A stretch of DNA of 6,181 bases, from contig JAGGTT010000040.1 of assembly GCA_021163565.1 (NCBI GenBank), positions 1 through 6,181 on the forward strand. The letters are read 5' to 3'. The notes under the pieces are model-generated. The model was not told the DNA's origin. It saw nothing but the letters and a program-made list of their open reading frames with translations, and did not search any database. The position numbers and the translations under genes were made by a program. Source of the stretch: Candidatus Tharpella sp. (lineage in GTDB: Bacteria; Desulfobacterota; Anaeroferrophillalia; Anaeroferrophillales; Tharpellaceae). Position 1 is the first letter of the stretch, and every line of letters begins with the position of its first letter. Positions 1-5,191 of this stretch are shown one piece after another.

Positions 1-632
1 CCGGAGACATCAATATAAACATTTTCATGGCGCTGAACCATAAACTCCGCCAGCTGGTACCACCAACCCCGGCCGCCGTGACATAAAATCAGATTAAGCT
101 CCGGGAAATCAACCGCCACATCATCAAAGTCGTAAGGATCGGCATGCCGCAGACGGGTACCGGGGAAAATCGAAGTCCCGGCATGCAGCATCAGCGGCAG
201 GTTGCGGTCACGGCAAATTTCATAAACCGGATAGAGGCGTTTATCATTCGCCGGGTGCTGACAGTGAACCCCGTGAATTTTCAACCCCTTAACCCCAAGC
301 TCAAGCTGCCGTTCAAATTCAGCAACCGGATCTTTATGAATCTCAGGATTCAAAGCCCCGAAAGGTATATACTGAGGATAACGCTGACTTACGGCAATCG
401 CTCTTTCAACCGGCAAGACCCCGGCCGTATGTAAAGCATACTCCGGCAATAAAACCCCGCCAACAACCCCCTCACCCGCTAAAACCTGATGAAAAGCGTC
501 AATATCAAGCTCACCGGCTTCGTTATAAATATCCCGCCAGAAAGGCCCGGTCTCCAGCCACAACTGCCGCGCCTTCAACGACCACTCATAATAATGTCCA
601 ACATGAATATGAAAATCAAATATGTTCCGCAT
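1..632 (-). CDS. Amidohydrolase-2 family metal-dependent hydrolase, N-terminal 210 residues (runs off the left edge)
   Basis: This reading frame starts at an ATG whose first base is 632 and stays open to the window edge, giving 210 codons without a stop; the family is usually about 280-340 residues, so the C-terminus is missing. An in-frame TAA directly precedes the ATG and an AGGCAGG Shine-Dalgarno-like stretch sits 6 nt upstream, which fixes the start. Visible metal-site motifs are FDFHIH (His8, His10) on the first beta strand, GLKIHG (Lys118, His120), LMLHAG (His150) and LCHGG (His185). These match the TIM-barrel amidohydrolase_2 (ACMSD/decarboxylase-like) pattern, in which the HxH pair, a later His and a C-terminal Asp bind one metal; the Asp would lie outside the window. 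The reaction is either hydrolysis or non-oxidative decarboxylation. No substrate can be inferred. It is probably cytoplasmic, since no signal peptide is seen. The plus-strand hsdM'/fic block diverges from it. Confidence 0.85.
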   Translation of the reverse strand, partial: MRNIFDFHIHVGHYYEWSLKARQLWLETGPFWRDIYNEAGELDIDAFHQVLAGEGVVGGVLLPEYALHTAGVLPVERAIAVSQRYPQYIPFGALNPEIHKDPVAEFERQLELGVKGLKIHGVHCQHPANDKRLYPVYEICRDRNLPLMLHAGTSIFPGTRLRHADPYDFDDVAVDFPELNLILCHGGRGWWYQLAEFMVQRHENVYIDVS

Positions 633-638
633 TTAATA

Positions 639-645
639 CCTGCCT
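639..645 (-). promoter_or_regulatory. Ribosome-binding site of the amidohydrolase gene
   Basis: Read on the minus strand, AGGCAGG lies 6 nt before the ATG at 632. With the in-frame TAA immediately upstream of the ATG, it decides the start codon. Confidence 0.6.
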
Positions 646-667
646 GTCAAAGTTTCACTTTTACAAA

Positions 668-673
668 ACTATA
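668..673 (-). promoter_or_regulatory. Possible -10 element of the amidohydrolase promoter
   Basis: TATAGT on the minus strand (5 of 6 match to TATAAT) lies in an AT-rich stretch 36 nt upstream of the amidohydrolase ATG. No good -35 hexamer stands 16-18 bp upstream. A perfect TTGACA does occur on the same strand at 705-710, but it is too far away for normal spacing. This is a weak candidate only. Confidence 0.22.
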
Positions 674-803
674 AATTAACTCGCTAGCACCGGCAGCCTT
701 ATGGTGTCAAGTGGAAAAATGGAATTATTAAACTGCCTACTCAGTTACACAAAATCCGGCTCCCTGTCCGCCCTCTGACTGAAATAAAAGATAACACCCA
801 TAA

Positions 804-817
804 GTCAAGCCTGACCC
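804..817 (-). repeat. Left copy of the 14-bp inverted repeat flanking hsdM'-fic
   Basis: Read on the minus strand this is GGGTCAGGCTTGAC. It matches the plus-strand sequence at 2174-2187 at 13 of 14 positions, so the two copies lie in opposite orientation on either side of the hsdM'-fic block. The motif contains a small internal dyad (GTCA-4 nt-TGAC). No flanking target duplication is apparent. Confidence 0.55.
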
Positions 818-862
818 AAAAAATTTTCTAAAATTTTTACCATGTCAACATTATGGTTTTTC

Positions 863-891
863 TTGACGCTGAAAAAACGGCATGTTAGAGA
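863..891 (+). promoter_or_regulatory. Candidate sigma70-type promoter for the hsdM'-fic unit
   Basis: TTGACG at 863-868 (5 of 6 to the -35 consensus) is followed after 17 bp by TAGAGA at 886-891, which is a poor -10 but is preceded by TG at 883-884 in the extended -10 position. It lies about 55 bp upstream of the hsdM' ATG on the correct strand. The spacing is right, but the -10 is weak. Confidence 0.33.
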
Positions 892-932
892 TTTCGGTAA
901 TATTTTAAACTGCTTAGTTTGATGAAAAAATT

Positions 933-936
933 GGAG
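933..936 (+). promoter_or_regulatory. Ribosome-binding site of the hsdM remnant
   Basis: GGAG ends 9 nt before the ATG at 946. This favours 946 over the upstream in-frame TTG (919) and ATG (922) codons. Homology agrees, because the residues before 946 do not resemble HsdM. Confidence 0.6.
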
Positions 937-945
937 TATAGAGGA

Positions 946-1128
946 ATGGCACAGAAAGAACAGAAGAGCTTCGAGGAAGCTCTTTGGGAGACGGCGACGA
1001 AGCTGCGGGGGAGTGTAGAGTCTTCTGAATATAAGCATGTCGTGCTGAGTCTAATCTTTTTGAAGTTTGTTTCGGATAAGTTTGAAGTGCGGCGTGCGGA
1101 GTTGATCGCAGAGGGGTTTGGAATATGA
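946..1128 (+). pseudogene. hsdM: N-terminal remnant of type I restriction-modification methyltransferase subunit HsdM (60 codons)
   Basis: The 60-residue product reads like the first helices of the HsdM N-terminal domain: FEEALWETATKLRG (9-22), then SSEYKHVVLSLIFLKFVSDKFE (26-47), then RRAELIAEG. That block is characteristic of type I methyltransferase M subunits, which are normally about 480-550 residues. Everything after it is absent, including the S-adenosylmethionine-binding and NPPY catalytic motifs, so the product cannot methylate DNA. The reading ends at TGA, inside the ATGA that starts fic, and no hsdM, hsdS or hsdR sequence follows. The simplest reading is a deletion joining early hsdM to an accessory fic gene that once lay further along a type I locus. 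The start has a good ribosome-binding site, so the stub may still be translated as a leader for fic. Identification of the domain is confident; the deletion history is inferred. Confidence 0.85.
1111..1116 (+). promoter_or_regulatory. Ribosome-binding site of fic inside the hsdM remnant
   Basis: GAGGGG lies 8 nt before the fic ATG at 1125. The same bases encode the Glu-Gly of the hsdM LIAEG segment, so fic depends on a site within the hsdM stub as well as on the ATGA stop/start overlap. Confidence 0.55.
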
Positions 1129-2111
1129 ACTATAAGCCACCGTATTCACTAACGGATTCCATTATTTTTCTGGTCGAACAGATCGGAGAAGCCCTTGATC
1201 GAGCGTCGATGCAGGGCAAGCAGGAATTACGATTGCGGCGTGTAAATCGTATCCGCACGATACATGGCTCAGTGGCAATTGAAGGTAATACCCTGAGCGA
1301 AAAGCAAATTACTGCCATTCTTGAAGGAAAGCGGGTCGTGGCTCCGCCACGTGAGGTGCTTGAGGTGCGAAACGCACTTGCAGCTTATAGCCAACTTTCG
1401 AATTGGGTACCGGAAAATGAGGCTCATCTGCTTAAGGCGCATTCGCTTTTGATGGCTGGATTGTTGGATGGGGTGGGCCGCTATCGTTCGCAAAACGCTG
1501 GTGTGATGGGGCCAGCGGGAGTTATTCACGTTGCGCCGCCCGCTGAACGGGTTTCCTATTTGATGAAGCAGCTTTTTGGCTGGCTAGAATCAGCGAAACA
1601 ACATCCGTTGGTTGCCGCGGCCGTGTTTCATTATGAGTTTGAATTTATTCATCCGTTTGCCGATGGCAATGGTCGTACGGGGCGGCTTTGGCAAACCCTG
1701 ATCTTAAGTCGCTGGAACCCACTTTTTGCGGATCTTCCGGTCGAAAGCATCGTCCATCTGCACCAACAGGAATATTACGCCGCCATCAACCGGAGCAGTG
1801 CCGGAAACGACTGTGCCCCCTTTATTGAATTCATCCTGAAGATGATTCTGGAAACGCTCGATACCGACCAAGTTAGCGACCAAGTTAGCGACCAAGTTGG
1901 GCGGTTACTTGCAGTGATGCAAGAGGGCTCAACAGCGGCCCTGGAACTGATGAAAAAATTGGCGCTTTTGCATCGCCCAACCTTTCGCAAGAACTACCTC
2001 CAGCCCGCACTTTTCGCCGGATTGATCGAGATGACGCGTCCTGATGCCCCGCGCGCCAAAAACCAGAAGTACCGTCTGACTGCGAAAGGGCGAAGCAAAC
2101 TTAGGGGTTAA
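1125..2111 (+). CDS. Fic-domain protein (predicted AMP/NMP transferase) with N-terminal inhibitory motif and C-terminal winged helix
   Basis: Fic proteins transfer AMP or another nucleotide moiety to hydroxyl side chains of target proteins. This 328-residue protein is full length for its family. The core motif HPFADGNGRTGR is intact at 176-187, with catalytic His176, Asp180 and the phosphate-binding GNGR. An inhibitory motif of the [S/T]xxxE[G/N] type, SVAIEG, lies at 49-54 with Glu53, so this is a class II Fic whose activity should be self-restrained. Residues 118-141 (GRYRSQ...HVAPP) form the usual flap that positions the target. A (DQVS)2-DQV repeat at 248-258 joins the Fic domain to a C-terminal winged helix (about 260-328, ending in NQKYRLTAKG). 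The start overlaps the hsdM stub by ATGA and has GAGGGG 8 nt upstream. Such Fic genes often accompany type I restriction-modification loci; the target is unknown. No antitoxin gene is adjacent, consistent with the built-in inhibitor. Confidence 0.93.
   Translation: MNYKPPYSLTDSIIFLVEQIGEALDRASMQGKQELRLRRVNRIRTIHGSVAIEGNTLSEKQITAILEGKRVVAPPREVLEVRNALAAYSQLSNWVPENEAHLLKAHSLLMAGLLDGVGRYRSQNAGVMGPAGVIHVAPPAERVSYLMKQLFGWLESAKQHPLVAAAVFHYEFEFIHPFADGNGRTGRLWQTLILSRWNPLFADLPVESIVHLHQQEYYAAINRSSAGNDCAPFIEFILKMILETLDTDQVSDQVSDQVGRLLAVMQEGSTAALELMKKLALLHRPTFRKNYLQPALFAGLIEMTRPDAPRAKNQKYRLTAKGRSKLRG
1866..1898 (+). repeat. In-frame 12-bp tandem repeat in fic (2.75 units)
   Basis: The unit GACCAAGTTAGC occurs twice in perfect tandem (1866-1877, 1878-1889), followed by 9 bases of a third copy (1890-1898). 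It encodes DQVS-DQVS-DQV at residues 248-258, between the Fic domain and the winged helix. Because the unit is a multiple of three, copy-number change would alter linker length without shifting the frame. Confidence 0.95.
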
Positions 2112-2217
2112 ACGGGGTCAAAATGGAATTGGAGAAAAAGCAGGAGAAAAAGGGGACGGAACAAAAAGTGACCGGGTCTGGCTTGACAAATGGATATTTA
2201 AGTAGAATATAAGATTT
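2112..2217. other. Convergent intergenic gap between fic and wtpC
   Basis: This is a 106-bp stretch where plus-strand fic and minus-strand wtpC meet. I see no GC-rich stem followed by a T run on either strand, so no intrinsic terminator can be supported. It contains purine-rich sequence with GGGGTCA (2114-2120) and GGGGACGG (2152-2159), then the right inverted-repeat copy, then AT-rich sequence up to the wtpC stop. Confidence 0.55.
2174..2187 (+). repeat. Right copy of the 14-bp inverted repeat flanking hsdM'-fic
   Basis: GGGTCTGGCTTGAC differs at one base from the reverse complement of 804-817. It lies 62 bp beyond the fic stop and 30 bp before the end of wtpC. The copies span about 1.38 kb and enclose exactly the plus-strand block. 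Confidence 0.55.
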
Positions 2218-3276
2218 TCAGATCAGATGGACGGCAGTGGCTTTGAAGGAGAGGAAAAAGTTGCTGTCGACGGCAGGCTCTAAATCGAAGAAAGCATGAT
2301 TGGTGATAACTGCGGTAAAGGTTAAAGTCTTGACGATAAGATCGATCTCATAGAAAAATCCGTGACTGCGGATGGCGGCGACCCGGCCTTTAAAGGAGTT
2401 CTGCAGACTTGAGATGAGGGGTATTTTGCTTAAGATCAAGTCTTCAGGACGGATGGCGATATAGCCCGAACCGGATTCGGGCCGCCGGCCGACCTTAAAC
2501 TCAACTGCTTCGCAGCAGGCTTTCGTGGCTGAAAATTCAACCTTGAAAAGATTTTTCATGCCGACAAAATCGGCGACTACGGCGGTCGTCGGTCGCCGGA
2601 AAATATCTTCGATCGTGCCGGTCTGTTCGAGCTTTCCCTGGGCCATAATCGCGGCGTGCTGTGCCAGCGACAGGGCTTCGGAAAAATCATGGGTCACCAT
2701 CAGGAAAGTCGCTCCGCTGGCGGCATGAAGATTTTTCAGATGGGTTCTCAACTCCTGGCGAAAATTAGGATCAAGAGCGGAAAGCGGCTCATCCAGCAGG
2801 AGAATATCGGGCTTGACCACCAGCGCCCGGGCCAGGGCCACACGCTGCTGTTCGCCGCCGCTTAAAGTGGTGGGATAACGGTCCAGAAGATGACCTAAAC
2901 CTAAAAGCGGAATCAGATCATCAACAACCTTCATCCTTTCTGCATTTGATTTCAGGCCGGATTTTTCCCGGGACTGAAACTTAAGACCATAACGAATATT
3001 ATCAAGTACCGAAAGGTGCGGGAAAAGCGCGTAATCCTGGTAAACAATCCCGATACCGCGCTCCTCCGGCGGCAGATGGCTGATCTTGCGCTCGTCGATA
3101 TAGATCTCTCCGGCACTCTGCGGCACCAGACCCACCAGTGCCTCCAGTAAAACACTTTTGCCGGCTCCGGTCGGCCCCATCAGGGCAAAAAAATCACCAT
3201 CTTCGAGGGTCAGGTTGATATCTTGCAACTTAAACTCTCCCAAGTCAACCGCCAGATTTTCGATGCGCAAACTCAT
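2218..3276 (-). CDS. wtpC: Tungstate/molybdate ABC transporter, ATP-binding subunit
   Basis: This 352-residue cytoplasmic ATPase would power oxyanion uptake through WtpB. All nucleotide-binding motifs are present in order: Walker A GPTGAGKS (34-41), Q-loop Gln80, signature LSGGEQQR (138-145), Walker B ILLLDEP (158-164, catalytic Glu163), D-loop SALD (166-169) and H-loop His196. The C-terminal part, from about 240, holds a TOBE-type region with IRPEDLILS near 276-283 and FKATAVHL at the end. In ModC/WtpC-type importers this part can bind the oxyanion and shut the transporter off. Its ATG overlaps the wtpB stop (ATGA at 3273-3276), so the subunits are translationally coupled. Sequence alone does not separate ModC from WtpC; the name follows the WtpA-type binding protein in the same operon. 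Confidence 0.88.
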   Translation of the reverse strand: MSLRIENLAVDLGEFKLQDINLTLEDGDFFALMGPTGAGKSVLLEALVGLVPQSAGEIYIDERKISHLPPEERGIGIVYQDYALFPHLSVLDNIRYGLKFQSREKSGLKSNAERMKVVDDLIPLLGLGHLLDRYPTTLSGGEQQRVALARALVVKPDILLLDEPLSALDPNFRQELRTHLKNLHAASGATFLMVTHDFSEALSLAQHAAIMAQGKLEQTGTIEDIFRRPTTAVVADFVGMKNLFKVEFSATKACCEAVEFKVGRRPESGSGYIAIRPEDLILSKIPLISSLQNSFKGRVAAIRSHGFFYEIDLIVKTLTFTAVITNHAFFDLEPAVDSNFFLSFKATAVHLI

Positions 3277-4070
3277 GCGCGGCCCCGACTCTCACGCTTA
3301 CGGGAACTGCTTCCGATAAGCCTTAAGGAGAGAAAGAGCAGCAGGCAGACGACAATCAGCCAGACCGCAACCGGCTGGGAATAACTCAGGCCGAATGATT
3401 GAAAACGCTCAAACATCAGAACTGGAGCGATCATCGGGTGGTAGGCGATAATCACCACCGCACCGAACTCACTGATTGCCCGGGCGCAGCACATGATTAT
3501 CCCGCTCAAAATCGAACGCCAGGCCAGAGGGAAAGTAACATGGATAAAGGTTGAAAACATCGACGCGCCGAGGCTGCGGGAAACCGACTCAAGCCGGGGG
3601 GAGACCGAGGCAAAACCCTCTTTTGCCGCCTGCAGATAAAAGGGCAGGCCGACAAAGGTCATAACCATGATAATCCCGGCCGGGCTGCCAACAATCTGCA
3701 GACCCAACTCGTGCATTATCCGACCCAGCCAGAAATTTTTTCCGACGAGCCCCAAAAGTGCGATTCCGACTACCGGATGAGGAATTACGATCGGCAGATC
3801 GACAATCGCTTCGACCAGTTTTTTTCCACGAAATTCACTGCGGGCGAGAAGGTAGGCCAGCGGCGTTCCAAAAACAAAGCAGATCGCCGCCGCGCTGATG
3901 CCGGTGTAGAGACTCAACCAGATCGAACGGTAGACTTCAGGATCGCGAATGGTCTCCCACAATGATGCCAGAGAGGGTGCCGTCAACATCCGCAGAAGCG
4001 GCACGGTGACAAAGAGCAGAACGACAAAACTGCTCGCCAGGGTCAACCATAGGAAAGATTCTTTACGCAT
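3273..4070 (-). CDS. wtpB: Tungstate/molybdate ABC transporter, permease subunit
   Basis: This is a 265-residue inner-membrane protein with about six hydrophobic segments (roughly 7-27, 52-76, 91-112, 130-149, 185-208, 234-253), the usual layout for ModB/WtpB/CysT-type permeases. The cytoplasmic coupling loop that contacts the ATPase is seen at about 158-182, where SRSLGAS and FPLAW stand for the EAA---G---LP pattern. Other family signs are the DLPIVIPHPVVGIALL stretch (91-106) and ISEFGAV (199-205). The start lies 11 nt after the wtpA stop; the intervening bases are AT-rich without a convincing Shine-Dalgarno, so translation probably depends on ribosomes arriving from wtpA. The stop overlaps the wtpC start. 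Substrate choice rests on the neighbouring binding protein, not on this subunit. Confidence 0.88.
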   Translation of the reverse strand: MRKESFLWLTLASSFVVLLFVTVPLLRMLTAPSLASLWETIRDPEVYRSIWLSLYTGISAAAICFVFGTPLAYLLARSEFRGKKLVEAIVDLPIVIPHPVVGIALLGLVGKNFWLGRIMHELGLQIVGSPAGIIMVMTFVGLPFYLQAAKEGFASVSPRLESVSRSLGASMFSTFIHVTFPLAWRSILSGIIMCCARAISEFGAVVIIAYHPMIAPVLMFERFQSFGLSYSQPVAVWLIVVCLLLFLSLRLIGSSSRKRESRGRA

Positions 4071-4081
4071 GAATTTTAAGC

Positions 4082-5071
4082 TTATTTATCGGCCTTAACC
4101 TGCTTTTGCAGTGGTTCCGGCAGAGCCGCAATCACCTTTTCATCACTGACCCGGGCCGGAACAATCGGCGGCTGCCCCATCTCTTTAAGAATACTCATAC
4201 CGCCTTCGGGCGCCAGCATATAATTGAGAAATTTAATCGCTGCGGCCCGATGCGGGGCCTCATTAATAAGAGTCACGCCATACGTAATCGACTTACCCTT
4301 AAGAATAATTTTTTCACCCGGTTTCTTGCCGCTGACCGCAACTTTAGCCTGGCTGTAAAAAGATTCCTGAGCGTAACTGCTGAGATTGATTTTCTCCGGC
4401 AGGCTGACGAACTTTAGCTGATGCTGGACCGCCACCGAGCGGTATTCCCAGGCATAATCCAGAACCCCGTTTTCGAGCATAGCAATCAGTTCAACCGCTT
4501 TCGGACGAACGTTGCGTAACGGCCGATTAGCCAACACCCGCTGATTAAGACCCGGCTGGGCATAAGCTTTCTCCGCCAGCTGTAGAACCATCAGAGCGCG
4601 ATAGCCGCAAGGATCAAGGTTGGGGTCGGAATGGCCCCATGAAACCCCTTTCCGAGCCAGGATTTCGGGCCAGTTTTCAGGGGTTATCTCCTCTGCAAAC
4701 GTACTTTTTTCGGTATAACAGAGCACCATCTGATTGGTTGCGAAACGCACATTCCAGGAAGCAAATTCCGGAATCAGCATCCGGTCGATTATCGAAAAAT
4801 CAGCTGAGGCCATAATGTCGCAATCTTTGCCCAGATCACTAATTTTGCGGGCGCATTTACGACTGCCGCCGCTCTCCCGTTGGATATTGATCTCGGGATG
4901 GGCCGTCTCAAAAGCTTTCTCCATCGCCGCCAGCGGCACCGACAGACTTCCGGCATGAAATATTATGACTTTTTCCCGGGCATCAGCCTGCGCCGACTGC
5001 GACCCCGCAACCAGCACCAATAAAGCAATGGTCACGGCCACCTGCGCCAGAACCAGCGTAATCTTTTTCAT
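4082..5071 (-). CDS. wtpA: Tungstate/molybdate-binding periplasmic protein, WtpA/archaeal-ModA type
   Basis: This 329-residue extracytoplasmic binding protein captures tungstate or molybdate and delivers it to WtpB. Lys2-Lys3, a hydrophobic core (4-22) and an AQA cleavage motif ending at Ala29 form a signal peptide; there is no lipobox Cys, so the protein should be soluble in the periplasm. Family landmarks are FHAGSLSVP (38-46), [16 protein letters not shown] (66-81), [11 protein letters not shown] (86-96), FATNQMVL (110-117), [11 protein letters not shown] (148-158) and LDYAWEYRS (204-212). In the WtpA/archaeal-ModA group an Asp and a Glu add to the oxyanion's coordination to make it six-fold; Asp153 in the NLDPCG motif and Glu209 in YAWEY are the likely equivalents. 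Classical E. coli-type ModA lacks this pattern. A strong AGGAGA ribosome-binding site lies 6 nt upstream. Whether tungstate or molybdate is the true ligand cannot be read from sequence. Confidence 0.9.
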   Translation of the reverse strand: MKKITLVLAQVAVTIALLVLVAGSQSAQADAREKVIIFHAGSLSVPLAAMEKAFETAHPEINIQRESGGSRKCARKISDLGKDCDIMASADFSIIDRMLIPEFASWNVRFATNQMVLCYTEKSTFAEEITPENWPEILARKGVSWGHSDPNLDPCGYRALMVLQLAEKAYAQPGLNQRVLANRPLRNVRPKAVELIAMLENGVLDYAWEYRSVAVQHQLKFVSLPEKINLSSYAQESFYSQAKVAVSGKKPGEKIILKGKSITYGVTLINEAPHRAAAIKFLNYMLAPEGGMSILKEMGQPPIVPARVSDEKVIAALPEPLQKQVKADK

Positions 5072-5077
5072 TACAAA

Positions 5078-5083
5078 TCTCCT
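5078..5083 (-). promoter_or_regulatory. Ribosome-binding site of wtpA
   Basis: AGGAGA on the minus strand stands 6 nt before the wtpA ATG at 5071. It is by far the best such site in the transporter operon, in keeping with the binding protein being needed in excess over the membrane subunits. Confidence 0.8.
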
Positions 5084-5131
5084 ACTTTTTGATTCTCACA
5101 AAACACAATACCATTTCCACAAAGCAGGCGA

Positions 5132-5160
5132 CTTATACGACTTTTTTGTTATTGACACAA
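5132..5160 (-). promoter_or_regulatory. Candidate promoter of the wtpABC operon
   Basis: On the minus strand TTGTGT (5155-5160) is followed after exactly 17 bp by TATAAG (5132-5137; 5 of 6 to the -10 consensus), about 60 bp upstream of the wtpA ATG. A direct repeat AAGTCG-3 nt-AAGTCG (5129-5143) straddles the -10 box and could be an operator. The -35 match is only moderate. No ModE-like palindrome or molybdenum-cofactor riboswitch is recognisable. Confidence 0.42.
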
Positions 5161-5191
5161 GTAAAAAGGGATTTTTAGTTATCCTGGGTAA

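Larger units (their letters stand above)
633..945. other. Gene-free divergent region between the amidohydrolase and the hsdM remnant
   Basis: These 313 bases contain no frame that I consider coding. Readings in this region are short and show no recognisable motif. The stretch should hold the divergent promoters of the minus-strand amidohydrolase and the plus-strand hsdM'/fic unit. It also holds the left copy of a 14-bp inverted repeat (804-817), a strongly AT-rich palindromic segment around 822-839 (AAAATTTT units without a GC stem), and a small dyad, AAACT-4 nt-AGTTT, at 907-920 just before the hsdM' ribosome-binding site. I see no tRNA, riboswitch or terminator in it. Confidence 0.6.
5072..5191 (-). 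other. Intergenic region between aat and wtpA
   Basis: This AT-rich 120-bp gap carries the wtpA ribosome-binding site and the candidate wtp promoter. After the aat stop there is only a 4-bp GGAT/ATCC stem followed by CTTTTT (about 5160-5183), too weak to call a terminator. Read-through from aat into wtpABC is therefore possible. Confidence 0.5.

Noticed and set aside
144..434. 96-codon plus-strand open frame opposite the amidohydrolase
   Set aside because: The minus strand here carries the metal-binding motifs of the amidohydrolase in one continuous frame; the plus-strand reading is an antisense artefact.
705..710. Perfect TTGACA on the minus strand as a -35 box for the amidohydrolase
   Set aside because: Sequences 16-18 bp downstream (CTAGCG region) do not resemble a -10, and the nearest good hexamer, TATAGT, is about 31 bp away.
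822..839. AT-only palindromic stretch (AAAATTTT units) as a possible terminator or origin element
   Set aside because: There is no GC stem, no following T run in context, and no iterons or DnaA-box cluster nearby.
919..945. Upstream TTG (919) and ATG (922) start codons for the HsdM remnant
   Set aside because: The added residues do not look like HsdM, whereas ATG 946 has GGAG at proper distance and begins with a typical HsdM N-terminus.
805..1038. 77-codon minus-strand open frame across the hsdM' start
   Set aside because: It overlaps the clear HsdM N-terminal coding sequence on the other strand and resembles no known protein.
1866..1898. Short repeats in fic as a CRISPR-like array
   Set aside because: The units are 12 bp with no spacers and are in-frame coding sequence.
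2171..2187. GACCGGGTC as a terminator stem between fic and wtpC
   Set aside because: The loop would be a single base, so no hairpin can form, and no T tract follows on the plus strand.
5160..5183. Possible intrinsic terminator after aat (GGAT/ATCC stem followed by CTTTTT)
   Set aside because: The stem is only 4 bp, with mismatches beyond it, so it is unlikely to be stable enough to terminate transcription.
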